Positions 44,567 through 55,123 of a stretch of DNA of 64,000 nt are shown piece after piece. Under the pieces are notes generated by a model. It saw only the letters and a list, made by a program, of their open reading frames with translations, made no database searches and was not told the origin of the DNA. The DNA is from Blastomonas sp. SL216 (GTDB lineage: Bacteria > Pseudomonadota > Alphaproteobacteria > Sphingomonadales > Sphingomonadaceae). The position numbers were made by a program, and so were the translations under genes. The stretch covers positions 250,501 to 314,500 of the forward strand of contig CP113055.1 of assembly GCA_026625625.1 (NCBI GenBank), written 5' to 3'. Position 1 is the stretch's first letter. Each line of letters opens with the position of its first letter.

Positions 44567-45679
44567 TCAGCGCGCCAGAAATGCTGCTACCCTCCGCTCC
44601 GCATCGGCGCGAATGCTCGCCCAGAACAGCGGATAGTCATAGACGTGATAGTTGTTGCCGGGCAGCACATAAGGGCCGAGCTGCGGTTCGCCGCCCAGCA
44701 GCAAAAGCCCGCGATCGTCGCATCTCGCGCCGACCAGGCCGGGGGTGATGACGCCGTCGGTCAGGTCCTCGTTCGGCACCAGCGTGCCCAGGTTCCTGTC
44801 CGCCGGGGCCTCGTCGCCCAGCACACCGGTGATCGGGTTGACGCACAGCATAGGGCTCTGGCCGCGCAGTTCTCCGTCAAAGCCGACGCTCGCGGCATAG
44901 GCATCGAGCAGCAATTGCGGCTCGGCCGGTTCACCGAAGCTCTGCCAGCCCAGCATGCAGTTCGCCTGATCGGGGTCGGTGCAGGGCGGAAGCCCCAGCG
45001 CCAGCAGATCGGTGGTCAGCGACACCGGCCAGCCGACGACATAGGCGGCAACTACCCGGTCGGCGAGCGGCCGGGTGACGACGCGCTGGCGCATCAGCGT
45101 GGTCAGATGCAGCCCGCCCTGGCTGTGCCCGGCGATGATGATCGGCATGTCCTTGGGGATTTCGGCAATGAACTCGTCAAAGGCCGCCAGCACATCGGAA
45201 TAGGCGGCATCAAAGGCCATTTGCGCTTCGGGCTTGTTGGTCAGAAAGGCCCCGATGGCCGCCTGGCGGTAGCGCGGAGCCCAGATCTGGCCGATGCCGT
45301 TGAACACGCTCGCCTGGCTGCGCAGGAAGATGCGCGCCCGGTCCTGCGATTCCTTGTCGTCCAGCGGTGCATTCCACAGCTCGCGCTTCATGTACGAAGT
45401 CGGATGAATGTAGAACACCGCGACCTTGGGGCTGGCGGTCGGCTCGAAGCCCTCGGGCGTCCATAGCGACGGGTTGGCCTCACCCTCGATTCCTGGGCGG
45501 GAGAACCACATGTCACGCTTGGCATAGGCGCTGGTCTCGACCGCTTCAGGCTTCACGAATTCTGCGGAAGGAACAAAGGCGGCGGCGAATATCTGTTGGG
45601 GAAACAGTCGGTAGGCCGCGAAAGCTACGACGATGAGGAAGATGATCGTGGCAATCAGGTACAGGAACTTGCGAGCCAA
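44567..45679 (-). CDS. DUF3089 alpha/beta-hydrolase-like membrane-anchored protein
   Basis: This 370-residue protein has an N-terminal anchor ([20 protein letters not shown]) and a DUF3089 domain, an alpha/beta-hydrolase relative. [20 protein letters not shown] and the nucleophile elbow [20 protein letters not shown] (Ser in GHSQG) are clear. The His in [17 protein letters not shown] near the end may complete the catalytic set. Four Cys lie in the mature part. The start chosen is TTG, preceded by GGAGAGAG at good spacing; the ATG at 45805 would add 42 residues with no family character. The substrate is unknown. Confidence 0.83.
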   Translation of the reverse strand: MARKFLYLIATIIFLIVVAFAAYRLFPQQIFAAAFVPSAEFVKPEAVETSAYAKRDMWFSRPGIEGEANPSLWTPEGFEPTASPKVAVFYIHPTSYMKRELWNAPLDDKESQDRARIFLRSQASVFNGIGQIWAPRYRQAAIGAFLTNKPEAQMAFDAAYSDVLAAFDEFIAEIPKDMPIIIAGHSQGGLHLTTLMRQRVVTRPLADRVVAAYVVGWPVSLTTDLLALGLPPCTDPDQANCMLGWQSFGEPAEPQLLLDAYAASVGFDGELRGQSPMLCVNPITGVLGDEAPADRNLGTLVPNEDLTDGVITPGLVGARCDDRGLLLLGGEPQLGPYVLPGNNYHVYDYPLFWASIRADAERRVAAFLAR

Positions 45680-45850
45680 AAACTCTCTCCGGGGGCAGGG
45701 CCGTGCGCGCGAAATGGCGTCGCCGGGATGGAGCGCATATAGAAGCGCAATACGGGCGTCGCCAGTAAAGTGTTGCGCAGCGTCTGGATTGCGCAAATGC
45801 AGCATTTGCCCGCTTGATGGCCGGGCAGGCCAGTGCTAGCCGCTGAAGCC

Positions 45851-46138
45851 ATGTCAGTAGATAGCAAAACTGTGAAAAAGATCGCCAGCCTGGCGCGGAT
45901 CGCGATGACCGACGCCGAGGTCGAAGCCATGGTGCCGGAATTCAACGGCATATTGGGCTGGGTCGAGCAATTGGGCGAGGTGGACGTCACCGGTGTCGAG
46001 CCGATGACCGCCGTTATCCCCAACACCCTGCGCCTGCGTGAGGATGTCGTCACCGACGGCAACATCCGCGAAAAGGTGCTGGCCAATGCGCCCGCAGCCG
46101 AACACGGCTTTTTCGGCGTTCCCAAGGTGATCGAATGA
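45851..46138 (+). CDS. gatC: aspartyl/glutamyl-tRNA amidotransferase subunit C
   Basis: GatC is the small subunit of the GatCAB complex that converts Glu-tRNA(Gln) or Asp-tRNA(Asn) to the amidated forms. The 95-residue protein has the family sequence [40 protein letters not shown], and the LREDVVTDG segment. An ATG six codons earlier is less likely. It starts the gatC-gatA-(toxin-antitoxin)-gatB group and is separated from gatA by 151 bases holding a palindromic repeat. Confidence 0.94.
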   Translation: MSVDSKTVKKIASLARIAMTDAEVEAMVPEFNGILGWVEQLGEVDVTGVEPMTAVIPNTLRLREDVVTDGNIREKVLANAPAAEHGFFGVPKVIE

Positions 46139-46160
46139 AATCCGCAGGATTTCAGTCGAT

Positions 46161-46205
46161 CATCCCGGACAGCGGCGCAGCCGCGACCGATCCGGGATCC
46201 ATGAC
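46161..46205. repeat. REP-like palindrome between gatC and gatA
   Basis: ATCCCGGA (46162-46169) pairs with TCCGGGAT (46191-46198), with an inner GGC...GCC, and the right arm continues as CCATGACA. A closely similar ATCCCGGA...TCCGGGATCCAT element occurs between rpsL and rpsG. It is a dispersed intergenic repeat, with no sign of a gene. Confidence 0.65.
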
Positions 46206-46289
46206 AAAAGGCAACGAGCGACGCCCCTGGACTCCGGCTTTCGCCGGAGAACGGTTGGCTTGTGGCCTGGATGAGATAGAGTTTTCAGC

Positions 46290-47774
46290 ATGACCGACCT
46301 TACCGATCTCGGCGTTGCCGACATCCGCAACGGCGTGCGCGCCGGTACCTTCAGCGCGCGCGAAGTCGCCACCGCCTTCAACGCGCAGGTGGCAGGCGCC
46401 AAGGCGCTGAATGCGTTTCTGATCGATACGCCCGACCACGCCTTGGCAGCTGCCGATGCGATCGACGCAAAGCGCGCGGCGGGCGAGGACCTGCCGATCA
46501 TGGCGGGCGTGCCCATCGGCATGAAGGACCTGTTCTGCACCATCGGCGTCGAGGCGCGCGCGGCCAGCGAGATCCTGAACGGTTTCAAGCCGACCTATGA
46601 ATCGACTGTCAGCCAGAAGCTGTGGGATGCCGGCGCAGGCATGCTGGGCAAGCTCAACATGGACCAATTCGCGATGGGATCGTCGAACGAGACCAGCGCG
46701 TTCGGCAATGTCATCTCGCCCTGGCGGCGCAACGATGGCGGCAACGCGCCGCTCGCGCCCGGCGGTTCTTCGGGTGGCAGCTCAGCGGCGATTTCGGCGC
46801 GGCTGTGCCCGGCAGCGACCGGCACCGATACCGGCGGCTCGATCCGCCAACCCGCAGCCTTTACCGGCATCAGCGGCATCAAGCCGACCTATGGCCGCTG
46901 CTCGCGCTGGGGCGTGATCGCGTTTGCCTCGTCGCTCGATCAGGCAGGGCCGATGGCGCGCGACGTGCGCGACTGCGCGATCATGCTCGAGGCGATGAGC
47001 GGCTTCGACCCCAAGGATGCGACCTCGCTCAACCTGCCGGTGCCCAATTGGGAAGCCGGATTGTCGAGCAATCTGAAGGGCAAGCGCGTCGGTATTCCCA
47101 AGGAATACCGCATGGACGGCATGAATGCCGAAATCGCCGCGATCTGGGATCAGGCCACCGACTGGCTGCGCGACGCAGGCGCGGAGATCGTCGAGGTCTC
47201 GCTGCCGCACACGCGCTATGCGCTGCCCGCTTATTATATCATCGCTCCGGCGGAAGCTTCGTCCAATCTCGCGCGCTATGATGGCGTGCGTTACGGTCAG
47301 CGCAACCTGCCCGATGGTGCAGGCCTGCAGGACATGTATGCCGCGACCCGTGCTGCGGGCTTCGGCCCCGAGGTCAAGCGCCGCATCATGATCGGCACCT
47401 ATGTGCTTTCCGCCGGCTTCTACGACGCCTATTACACCCAGGCGCAGAAGGTTCGTGCGCTGATCGCCCGCGATTTCGCGCGAGCATGGGACCATTGCGA
47501 CGTGCTGCTCGCGCCGACCGCCCCGAGCGCCGCCTTCGGCCTGGGCGAAAATAGCGACGATCCGATCGCGATGTATCTGAATGACGTGTTCGCCGTGCCT
47601 GCCTCGCTGGCGGGCCTGCCTGCGATGTCGGTGCCCGGTGGTCTCGACAGCATGGGCCTGCCGCTCGGCCTGCAGATCATCGGCAAGCCGCTCGACGAGC
47701 AGGGCGTGCTCAACGCGGGCCTTGCGATCGAGGAACGCGCCGGGTTCACCGCGCGGCCCGAGCGGTGGTGGTGA
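46290..47774 (+). CDS. gatA: aspartyl/glutamyl-tRNA amidotransferase subunit A
   Basis: GatA is the amidase subunit that releases ammonia from glutamine in GatCAB. The 494-residue protein has the amidase-signature triad: K79 in [10 protein letters not shown], the Ser-rich loop [15 protein letters not shown] (residues 157-170), and S184 in [34 protein letters not shown] and the C-terminal PAMSVPGG segment are typical. It is followed 43 bases later by a toxin-antitoxin pair rather than directly by gatB. Confidence 0.96.
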   Translation: MTDLTDLGVADIRNGVRAGTFSAREVATAFNAQVAGAKALNAFLIDTPDHALAAADAIDAKRAAGEDLPIMAGVPIGMKDLFCTIGVEARAASEILNGFKPTYESTVSQKLWDAGAGMLGKLNMDQFAMGSSNETSAFGNVISPWRRNDGGNAPLAPGGSSGGSSAAISARLCPAATGTDTGGSIRQPAAFTGISGIKPTYGRCSRWGVIAFASSLDQAGPMARDVRDCAIMLEAMSGFDPKDATSLNLPVPNWEAGLSSNLKGKRVGIPKEYRMDGMNAEIAAIWDQATDWLRDAGAEIVEVSLPHTRYALPAYYIIAPAEASSNLARYDGVRYGQRNLPDGAGLQDMYAATRAAGFGPEVKRRIMIGTYVLSAGFYDAYYTQAQKVRALIARDFARAWDHCDVLLAPTAPSAAFGLGENSDDPIAMYLNDVFAVPASLAGLPAMSVPGGLDSMGLPLGLQIIGKPLDEQGVLNAGLAIEERAGFTARPERWW

Positions 47775-47781
47775 GATGGCG

Positions 47782-47817
47782 TTGACGGTATTACCGGTAT
47801 TCGGTAATACTTTTGCT
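47782..47817 (+). promoter_or_regulatory. palindromic promoter/operator of the AbrB-VapC pair
   Basis: TTGACG (47782-47787) and TAATAC (47805-47810) are separated by exactly 17 bases, near-consensus for the housekeeping sigma factor. An inverted repeat, GTATTACCG (47788-47796) and CGGTAATAC (47802-47810), fills the spacer and covers the -10, the expected position for a repressing operator bound by the antitoxin. The -10 ends 7 bases before the ATG, so transcription should begin at or next to the A of the start codon and give a leaderless mRNA. No ribosome-binding site is visible. Confidence 0.75.
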
Positions 47818-48120
47818 ATGACCTATCAAAGCAACATGACCTCGAAAGGCCAGGTTACGGTCCCCAAGGACATTCGCGATGCGCTGGGGCTGGAGCCAGG
47901 ACAGGCTGTGGCATTTGAAATAGACGCAGACGGAAATGCCCGGATCATGCGCGCAAACGGCCCGGATCAGGTTGAGGCGAAGAAGGCTGAGTTTCTGAAC
48001 AGGCTGAAAGAGGTGCGGTTGCGGTTCAAGGCAATGGATACGATGTCCGACATGGATGGCCTTGCGTACCAGCGCTGGCTCCGCGGCAACGAATTTGACG
48101 ATGACGGCCAAAGCGCGTGA
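47818..48120 (+). CDS. AbrB/MazE-type antitoxin
   Basis: This 100-residue antitoxin has an N-terminal SpoVT/AbrB swapped-hairpin DNA-binding domain: MTSKGQVTVPKDIRDALGLE, PGQAVAFEIDADGNARIM. The C-terminal helical tail (LKEVRLRFKAMDTMSDMDGL) probably blocks the toxin. It is a VapB of the AbrB class. The GTG of the toxin overlaps its stop (GTGA). It should bind the palindrome in its own promoter. It sits between gatA and gatB. Confidence 0.88.
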   Translation: MTYQSNMTSKGQVTVPKDIRDALGLEPGQAVAFEIDADGNARIMRANGPDQVEAKKAEFLNRLKEVRLRFKAMDTMSDMDGLAYQRWLRGNEFDDDGQSA

Positions 48121-48524
48121 TCTTTGACACCAATGTGGTGATAGACCTGATCGAAGGGTCGTCTTCACCCCTGTTTGACGATAACATTGCGCGCTTGATG
48201 ACCCGGCATAGGTTTTTCATCAATGAGATCATTTTTGCTGAACTTGCGGGTCGCTATGCCTCGTCTGAGGAGGTCTCAGGATTGTTGCATGATCTGGGAC
48301 TGCACATGGCGCGCCTGACGTTGCCAGACTGTTACAGAGCCGGAGTTGCGTTTCATGCCTATCGCAAGAATGGTGGTGCTCGCACGACGATTTTGCCGGA
48401 TTTTCTGATCGGCGCCCATGCCGCCGGTCAGGGATGGCCGCTGGTCACGCGCGACCGCAAAGGTTTTGCTGCCTATTTTCCTGAGGTCGAACTGATCGAC
48501 CCGATGAAGGTGTCCAATGACTGA
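48117..48524 (+). CDS. PIN domain toxin, VapC type
   Basis: This 135-residue PIN-domain RNase toxin starts with GTG inside the antitoxin stop. Acidic active-site positions are seen in [41 protein letters not shown] and LVTRDRKGF, all in place, so it should be active. VapC toxins typically cut tRNA or rRNA. Its last 8 bases overlap the start of gatB, and the ribosome-binding AAGG of gatB lies inside this gene, so gatB translation depends on a transcript passing through the toxin gene. Confidence 0.9.
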   Translation: MIFDTNVVIDLIEGSSSPLFDDNIARLMTRHRFFINEIIFAELAGRYASSEEVSGLLHDLGLHMARLTLPDCYRAGVAFHAYRKNGGARTTILPDFLIGAHAAGQGWPLVTRDRKGFAAYFPEVELIDPMKVSND

Positions 48525-50019
48525 ATCAACCTATCGTATCCAGGGTGCCACCGGTGAGTGGGAGGTCGTGATCGGCCTTGAGGTGCACGCCCAGGTCACC
48601 AGCAACGCCAAGCTCTTTTCCGGCGCGGCCACCGCATTCGGGGCAGAACCCAATGCGCAGGTTTCGCTGGTTGACGCCGCGATGCCCGGCATGCTGCCAG
48701 TGCCGAACCGCGAGTGCATTCGCCAGGCGGTGCGCACGGGCATGGCCATCGGCGCGCAGATCAACCGCTGGTCGCGGTTCGATCGCAAGAACTATTTCTA
48801 TGCCGATCTGCCGCAGGGTTATCAGATCAGCCAGCTCTACCACCCGCTGGTGGGCGAGGGCGCGATCGAGATCAGTCTGGACGAAAAGAACCCCGATGCC
48901 GAAACCAAGACGATCGGCATCGAGCGCATCCATGTCGAGCAGGATGCCGGCAAGCTGATGCACGATCAGCACCCGACCATGTCCTATGTCGACTTGAACC
49001 GGTCGGGTGTGGCGCTGATGGAAATCGTCTCGCGCCCCGACATGCGCTCGCCTGCGGAAGCGGGAGCTTATCTCAAGAAGCTGCGCACCATCCTGCGCTA
49101 TGTCGGCAGCTGCGACGGCAATATGGAAGAAGGCTCGATGCGCGCCGACGTCAACGTCTCGGTGCGCAAGCCGGGCGACGAATTCGGCACCCGGACCGAG
49201 ACCAAGAACGTCAACTCGGTGCGCTATGTGATGGCGACGATCGAGCATGAGGCCAATCGCCAGGTCGATGTACTGGAGAGCGGCGGTTCGATCGTCCAGG
49301 AAACCCGGCTTTATGATCCGGACAAGAACGAGACGCGGTCGATGCGCTCCAAGGAGGATGCGCACGACTATCGCTATTTCCCCGATCCGGACCTGTTGCC
49401 GCTGGAACTCGACGATGCGTTCCTGAGCGAATGCGAGGCGTCGCTGCCCGAACTGCCCGATGCCAAGCGCAGGCGGTACGAGAGCGATCTGGGCCTTTCG
49501 GCCTATAACGCAGCGGTGCTGACCGCCGAGGCGGAGACGGCGCGCTGGTTCGAGGCGCTGCTGACAGAATGCGCCAAGGCGCAGAGCAAGCCAGAGGCAG
49601 AGGTGGCCAAGGCTGCGGCCAACTGGCTGCTGTCAGAGCTTTATGGTGCGCTCAACCGCCTGGGCAGGACGATCGACGATAGTCCGGTCAGCGCGGCAGC
49701 GGGCGCGGAGCTGATCGCGCTGGTCGCCAATGGGACGATTTCGGGCACCATCGCCAAGCAGGTGTTCGAGATCATGCTCGAAACCGGCGACGCTGCCGGC
49801 AAGATCGTGGAGGAACGCGGCCTCAAGCAGACGTCCGACACGGGAGCCATCGACGCGGCCATTGCCAAGGTTCTTGCCGACAATGCCGACAAGGTCGAGC
49901 AGTATAAGGCTGGTAAAGAGGCGCTATTCGGCTTCTTTGTTGGCCAGACGATGAAGGCGATGCAGGGCAAGGGCAATCCGCAGCTGGTAAATGAACAGTT
50001 GAAGAAGGCCCTTAACTGA
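48517..50019 (+). CDS. gatB: aspartyl/glutamyl-tRNA amidotransferase subunit B
   Basis: GatB binds and activates the misacylated tRNA in GatCAB. The 500-residue protein contains [40 protein letters not shown], the [16 protein letters not shown] signature, [20 protein letters not shown] and [11 protein letters not shown], plus the C-terminal YqeY-like domain (AINDAAI region, [20 protein letters not shown]). It is separated from gatA by the AbrB-VapC pair, which is unusual for this operon. Confidence 0.96.
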   Translation: MTESTYRIQGATGEWEVVIGLEVHAQVTSNAKLFSGAATAFGAEPNAQVSLVDAAMPGMLPVPNRECIRQAVRTGMAIGAQINRWSRFDRKNYFYADLPQGYQISQLYHPLVGEGAIEISLDEKNPDAETKTIGIERIHVEQDAGKLMHDQHPTMSYVDLNRSGVALMEIVSRPDMRSPAEAGAYLKKLRTILRYVGSCDGNMEEGSMRADVNVSVRKPGDEFGTRTETKNVNSVRYVMATIEHEANRQVDVLESGGSIVQETRLYDPDKNETRSMRSKEDAHDYRYFPDPDLLPLELDDAFLSECEASLPELPDAKRRRYESDLGLSAYNAAVLTAEAETARWFEALLTECAKAQSKPEAEVAKAAANWLLSELYGALNRLGRTIDDSPVSAAAGAELIALVANGTISGTIAKQVFEIMLETGDAAGKIVEERGLKQTSDTGAIDAAIAKVLADNADKVEQYKAGKEALFGFFVGQTMKAMQGKGNPQLVNEQLKKALN

Positions 50020-50097
50020 ACATGTCAAAGTCGGCCCCACGGCCGTCAATTGTAACTTTTAAGTGCGAATTTTGCGGGCTTACGCGATGTTAACAAT

Positions 50098-50125
50098 TTG
50101 ACCGGATATCCCGAGGTCATAGAAC
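50098..50125 (+). promoter_or_regulatory. candidate promoter of the HD-GYP gene
   Basis: TTGACC and TAGAAC are separated by 16 bases within the 151-base gap after gatB, about 45 bases before the GTG start. The match is moderate and the spacer is one base short of ideal. Confidence 0.35.
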
Positions 50126-50170
50126 GCCGGAAATGGGGGAGGGCGGGGCTGTAAATGGAGCCCTCCACCT

Positions 50171-51466
50171 GTGTCCGGCACCGAGGGAACCGGGCTTTTG
50201 TTGAGACACATCAAACCAGCTGACGTTGCGACGGGGATGTTCGTCCACGGCTTTGTCGGCTCGTGGTTTGATCATCCGTTCTGGCGGAAAAAGTTCCTTC
50301 TCGAAGACGATGACGATGTCCTGAAGATCCGCCAGAGCAAGGTGGAAGCGGTGATCGTCGATGATGAGCGCGGTATCATGCCGCGCCCCAGGGTAGAGAT
50401 CCGCGACGTTGCCGAGCCGATGCCGGCCCGCCGCCTCGCGACTCAGCCCAATCCCATGGCGACGCGCTATACGCCGCCATCATCCGCGCCGAAGAACACC
50501 GGCTTCAAGCAGGAAGCCAGGCGTGCGGCCAAGATCGTCGAGAAATCGAAAAAGCAGGTTGGCGCGATGTTCGAGGCGGCCCGGATGGGCCAGGCGATCA
50601 AGGTCAAGGACGTCGCGCCGCTGATCGATGAAATCCGCGAATCGGTGGAGCGCAACAACAAGGCGCTGACCAATCTCGTCCGGCTGAAGAGCAAGGACGA
50701 ATATACCTATATGCATTCCGTCGCGGTATGCGCGCTGATGATCAACATGGCGCGCAAGCTGGACCTGGACGAGGCGACGATCCGCAACATGGGCATGGCG
50801 GGGCTGCTGCACGACCTGGGCAAGATGGCCGTGCCGCAGATGATCCTCGACAAGACCGGACGGCTGACCGAGGAAGAATTCTCGGCCATCCGCACGCATC
50901 CCGAACGTGGCCATGCGCTGATCGGCGACAATCCCGAGATTCCCGATATGGCCCGCGATGTGTGCCTGCACCATCACGAGAAGATCGACGGTACCGGCTA
51001 TCCCTTCGGGCTGGCGGGCGACGAGATCAGCATGGCGGCGCGCATGGGCGCGATCTGCGATGTCTATGATGCGGTCACCTCCAACCGCCCGTACAAGGAC
51101 CCGTGGACGCCGTGCACCGCTTTGGGCCGCATGGGCCAGTGGAAGGGCCATTTCGACGAGCGGCTGATGGGCGTGTTCATCAACTCGATGGGCCTGTACC
51201 CGGCAGGGGGGCTGGTGCGTCTGAACGATCACCGGCTGGCGCTGGTGGTCGACAATTGCCCCGAAGAACTGATGGCCATCCGCGTGCTGCCATTCTACTG
51301 CACCTCGCGGTTGCAGGAGATCAAGCCGGACGAGCTGATCGTCGCGCCCGACAAGGGTCCGCAGATCCTGGGCATCGAACGGCCCGATTTCTGGCATTTC
51401 GACGACTGGTCGGCCATGCGCCAGTCGGTCCTTGCCAAGGCGCAGGGTCTTTCCGCAGCGGCTTGA
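50171..51466 (+). CDS. HD-GYP domain cyclic-di-GMP phosphodiesterase
   Basis: HD-GYP proteins hydrolyse cyclic di-GMP. This 431-residue cytoplasmic protein has an N-terminal DUF3391-like region (LLRHIKPADVATGMFVHGFV), a charged linker, and a complete HD-GYP domain. Its metal-binding HD lies in AGLLHDLGKMAVP, followed by RTHPERGHALIG, HHHEKIDGTGYPFGLAGDEI (GYP intact), and AICDVYDAVTSNRPYK. There is no receiver domain or membrane segment. The start is GTG with no clear ribosome-binding site. It lies directly before the str operon, without an obvious functional link. Confidence 0.92.
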   Translation: MSGTEGTGLLLRHIKPADVATGMFVHGFVGSWFDHPFWRKKFLLEDDDDVLKIRQSKVEAVIVDDERGIMPRPRVEIRDVAEPMPARRLATQPNPMATRYTPPSSAPKNTGFKQEARRAAKIVEKSKKQVGAMFEAARMGQAIKVKDVAPLIDEIRESVERNNKALTNLVRLKSKDEYTYMHSVAVCALMINMARKLDLDEATIRNMGMAGLLHDLGKMAVPQMILDKTGRLTEEEFSAIRTHPERGHALIGDNPEIPDMARDVCLHHHEKIDGTGYPFGLAGDEISMAARMGAICDVYDAVTSNRPYKDPWTPCTALGRMGQWKGHFDERLMGVFINSMGLYPAGGLVRLNDHRLALVVDNCPEELMAIRVLPFYCTSRLQEIKPDELIVAPDKGPQILGIERPDFWHFDDWSAMRQSVLAKAQGLSAAA

Positions 51467-51668
51467 CCGTGCGGGCAATCACCGCTAAGGGCCGCGCTTC
51501 GACCGCCGGAGCCCCTGGGCCAAATCGGTCGAAACCAAGCAGAACACTGGCGCAAGGTGCGGGTGGGTAAAAGGCGGAGCCTCCACCAGATCGGCGTGCG
51601 AACAGCACTCCGGTACCGTATCGGGCGACAGAGTAACCTCATACTCTACCAATCAGGTGAAGAGAAAC

Positions 51669-52040
51669 ATGCCAACGATCAACCAGCTGGTCCGCAAGGG
51701 CCGGGTGCCCCAGAAGGCGAAGTCCAAGGTGCCCGCAATGGATGCAAACCCGCAGAAGCGTGGCGTTTGCACCCGCGTCTACACGACGACCCCGAAAAAG
51801 CCGAACTCGGCACTGCGCAAGGTGGCCAAGGTCCGTCTGACCAACAGCCGCGAAGTCATCACCTATATTCCGGGTGAAGGCCACAACCTGCAGGAGCACT
51901 CGGTTGTGCTTATCCGCGGCGGCCGCGTACGCGACCTTCCCGGTGTGCGTTACCACGTGCTGCGCGGCGTTCTCGATACCCAGGGTGTCAAGGACCGCAA
52001 GCAGAGCCGTTCGAAGTACGGCGCCAAGCGTCCGAAGTGA
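51669..52040 (+). CDS. rpsL: 30S ribosomal protein uS12
   Basis: Ribosomal protein S12 of the decoding centre has 123 residues: [20 protein letters not shown], the streptomycin-site segments [20 protein letters not shown] and [14 protein letters not shown], and a basic C-terminus. The Lys at TPKKPNS (position 43 region) and Lys or Arg at the 88 region are the wild-type, drug-sensitive form as far as can be read. It starts the str operon after a 202-base gap in which no convincing promoter was seen. Confidence 0.97.
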   Translation: MPTINQLVRKGRVPQKAKSKVPAMDANPQKRGVCTRVYTTTPKKPNSALRKVAKVRLTNSREVITYIPGEGHNLQEHSVVLIRGGRVRDLPGVRYHVLRGVLDTQGVKDRKQSRSKYGAKRPK

Positions 52041-52097
52041 TCCGTCCCGGGGACGGATCATCCCGGATAAATCGCTTCACGCGATTGTGTCCGGGAT
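52038..52097. repeat. double palindrome between rpsL and rpsG
   Basis: Two hairpins fill the gap. The first is a perfect 11-bp stem, TGATCCGTCCC / GGGACGGATCA (52038-52060), that includes the rpsL stop codon. The second pairs ATCCCGGA (52060-52067) with TCCGGGAT (52090-52097) and an inner ATCGC with GCGAT. No T-run follows. The second is the same repeat type as between gatC and gatA. These may stabilise or partly process the str operon mRNA. Confidence 0.7.
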
Positions 52098-52141
52098 CCA
52101 TCGGTCCCTGCTGCTGATCCCGCTATTTTCAGGAGTTACCT

Positions 52142-52612
52142 ATGTCTCGTCGTCGTCGCCCGGAAAAGCGCGTCATCCTTCCCGATCCCAAGTTCGGTGA
52201 TCTGACGCTGTCCAAGTTCATGAACAACCTGATGCTGGACGGCAAGAAGTCCGTCGCAGAACGCATCGTCTATGGCGCAATGGATGCCATGCAGGCGAAG
52301 GCCAAGGCCGACCCGCTGCCGATGTTCCACGATGCGCTGAACAACGTGAAGCCCGGCATCGAAGTGCGCAGCCGCCGCGTCGGTGGTGCGACCTATCAGG
52401 TCCCCGTCGAAGTGCGTCCCGAGCGCGCCCAGGCGCTGGCCATCCGCTGGCTGATTGCCGCTGCGCGCAACCGCAGCGAAACCACGATGGCCGCGCGTCT
52501 GTCGGGCGAACTGCTCGATGCCGCCAACAATCGCGGCAATGCGGTCAAGAAGCGTGAAGACACGCACCGCATGGCCGAAGCGAACCGTGCCTTCTCGCAC
52601 TATCGCTGGTAA
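52142..52612 (+). CDS. rpsG: 30S ribosomal protein uS7
   Basis: Ribosomal protein S7, the assembly initiator of the 30S head, has 156 residues. [60 protein letters not shown] and [13 protein letters not shown] are typical. It lies in the str operon between rpsL and fusA. GGAG of the upstream AGGAGTTACCT serves as ribosome-binding site. In enterobacteria S7 represses its own operon; no equivalent structure was identified here. Confidence 0.97.
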   Translation: MSRRRRPEKRVILPDPKFGDLTLSKFMNNLMLDGKKSVAERIVYGAMDAMQAKAKADPLPMFHDALNNVKPGIEVRSRRVGGATYQVPVEVRPERAQALAIRWLIAAARNRSETTMAARLSGELLDAANNRGNAVKKREDTHRMAEANRAFSHYRW

Positions 52613-52619
52613 TCTGTGT

Positions 52620-52661
52620 CCTCTCCCCTGATGGGGAGGGGCCGCAACACATCCGTGTTGC
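52620..52661. repeat. palindromic repeats between rpsG and fusA
   Basis: CCTCTCCCC and GGGGAGGGG form a hairpin with a TGAT loop (52620-52641), at once followed by GCAACAC-ATCC-GTGTTGC (52644-52661). The first belongs to the CCTCTCCC repeat family seen at the ruv locus. The remaining 210 bases to fusA contain another GC-rich imperfect repeat (CCCCCTCCCGCAAGGGATGAGGGG) and no gene. Confidence 0.6.
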
Positions 52662-52871
52662 AGGGAAGGGGAGGGCGCACCATATCGGCCGCGCCAACCC
52701 CTTTTCGCTTGAGGACCGGGACTTTGCTGGTCCTGTTGCAAATGCCCCCTCCCGCAAGGGATGAGGGGTTGAGGCTGCATCCCGTCATGAGCCAATTCGC
52801 GCTGGTCAAAGCGCCGGGGCTTCATTATAGGGCGCGGCAAATTACGCCCCCAAATCTTGGAGTTTGAGATC

Positions 52872-54968
<2,097 letters not shown>

Positions 54969-55000
54969 GCCGGGCATAGTCGCTATAGGCGCTCGACCTT

Positions 55001-55038
55001 AGCCCGCCGAATCGCGCCGTCAGGCGCCTCGGGCTTTC
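55001..55038 (+). terminator. hairpin after fusA, possible partial terminator
   Basis: AGCCCG (55001-55006) and GCGCC (55014-55018) pair with GGCGC (55023-55027) and CGGGCT (55030-55035) around a GTCA loop; the two sides have unequal internal loops and only TTT follows. It may reduce read-through from fusA into tuf. A TTGACA at 55048 just downstream has no matching -10. Confidence 0.4.
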
Positions 55039-55123
55039 ATTAGGGTGTTGACAGTTTTGGGCAGTCTCGCCAGAGCGCGGCGCGGACTATCCCACAGATA
55101 GTAAAGAACGAAGGTAGGAAAAA

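Noticed and set aside
51463-51491. TTGACC-N17-TAAGGG after the HD-GYP gene as the str operon promoter
   Set aside because: Spacing is ideal but the -10 matches only two of six positions, and the -35 includes the HD-GYP stop codon. Not strong enough to list.
51498-51533. TTCGACCG...CGGTCGAA inverted repeat after the HD-GYP gene as a terminator
   Set aside because: The loop is 20 bases and no T-run follows.
55048-55077. TTGACA upstream of tuf as a separate tuf promoter
   Set aside because: The -35 is perfect but the bases 16-18 positions downstream (CAGAGC, AGAGCG) are nothing like a -10, so it is not listed as a promoter.
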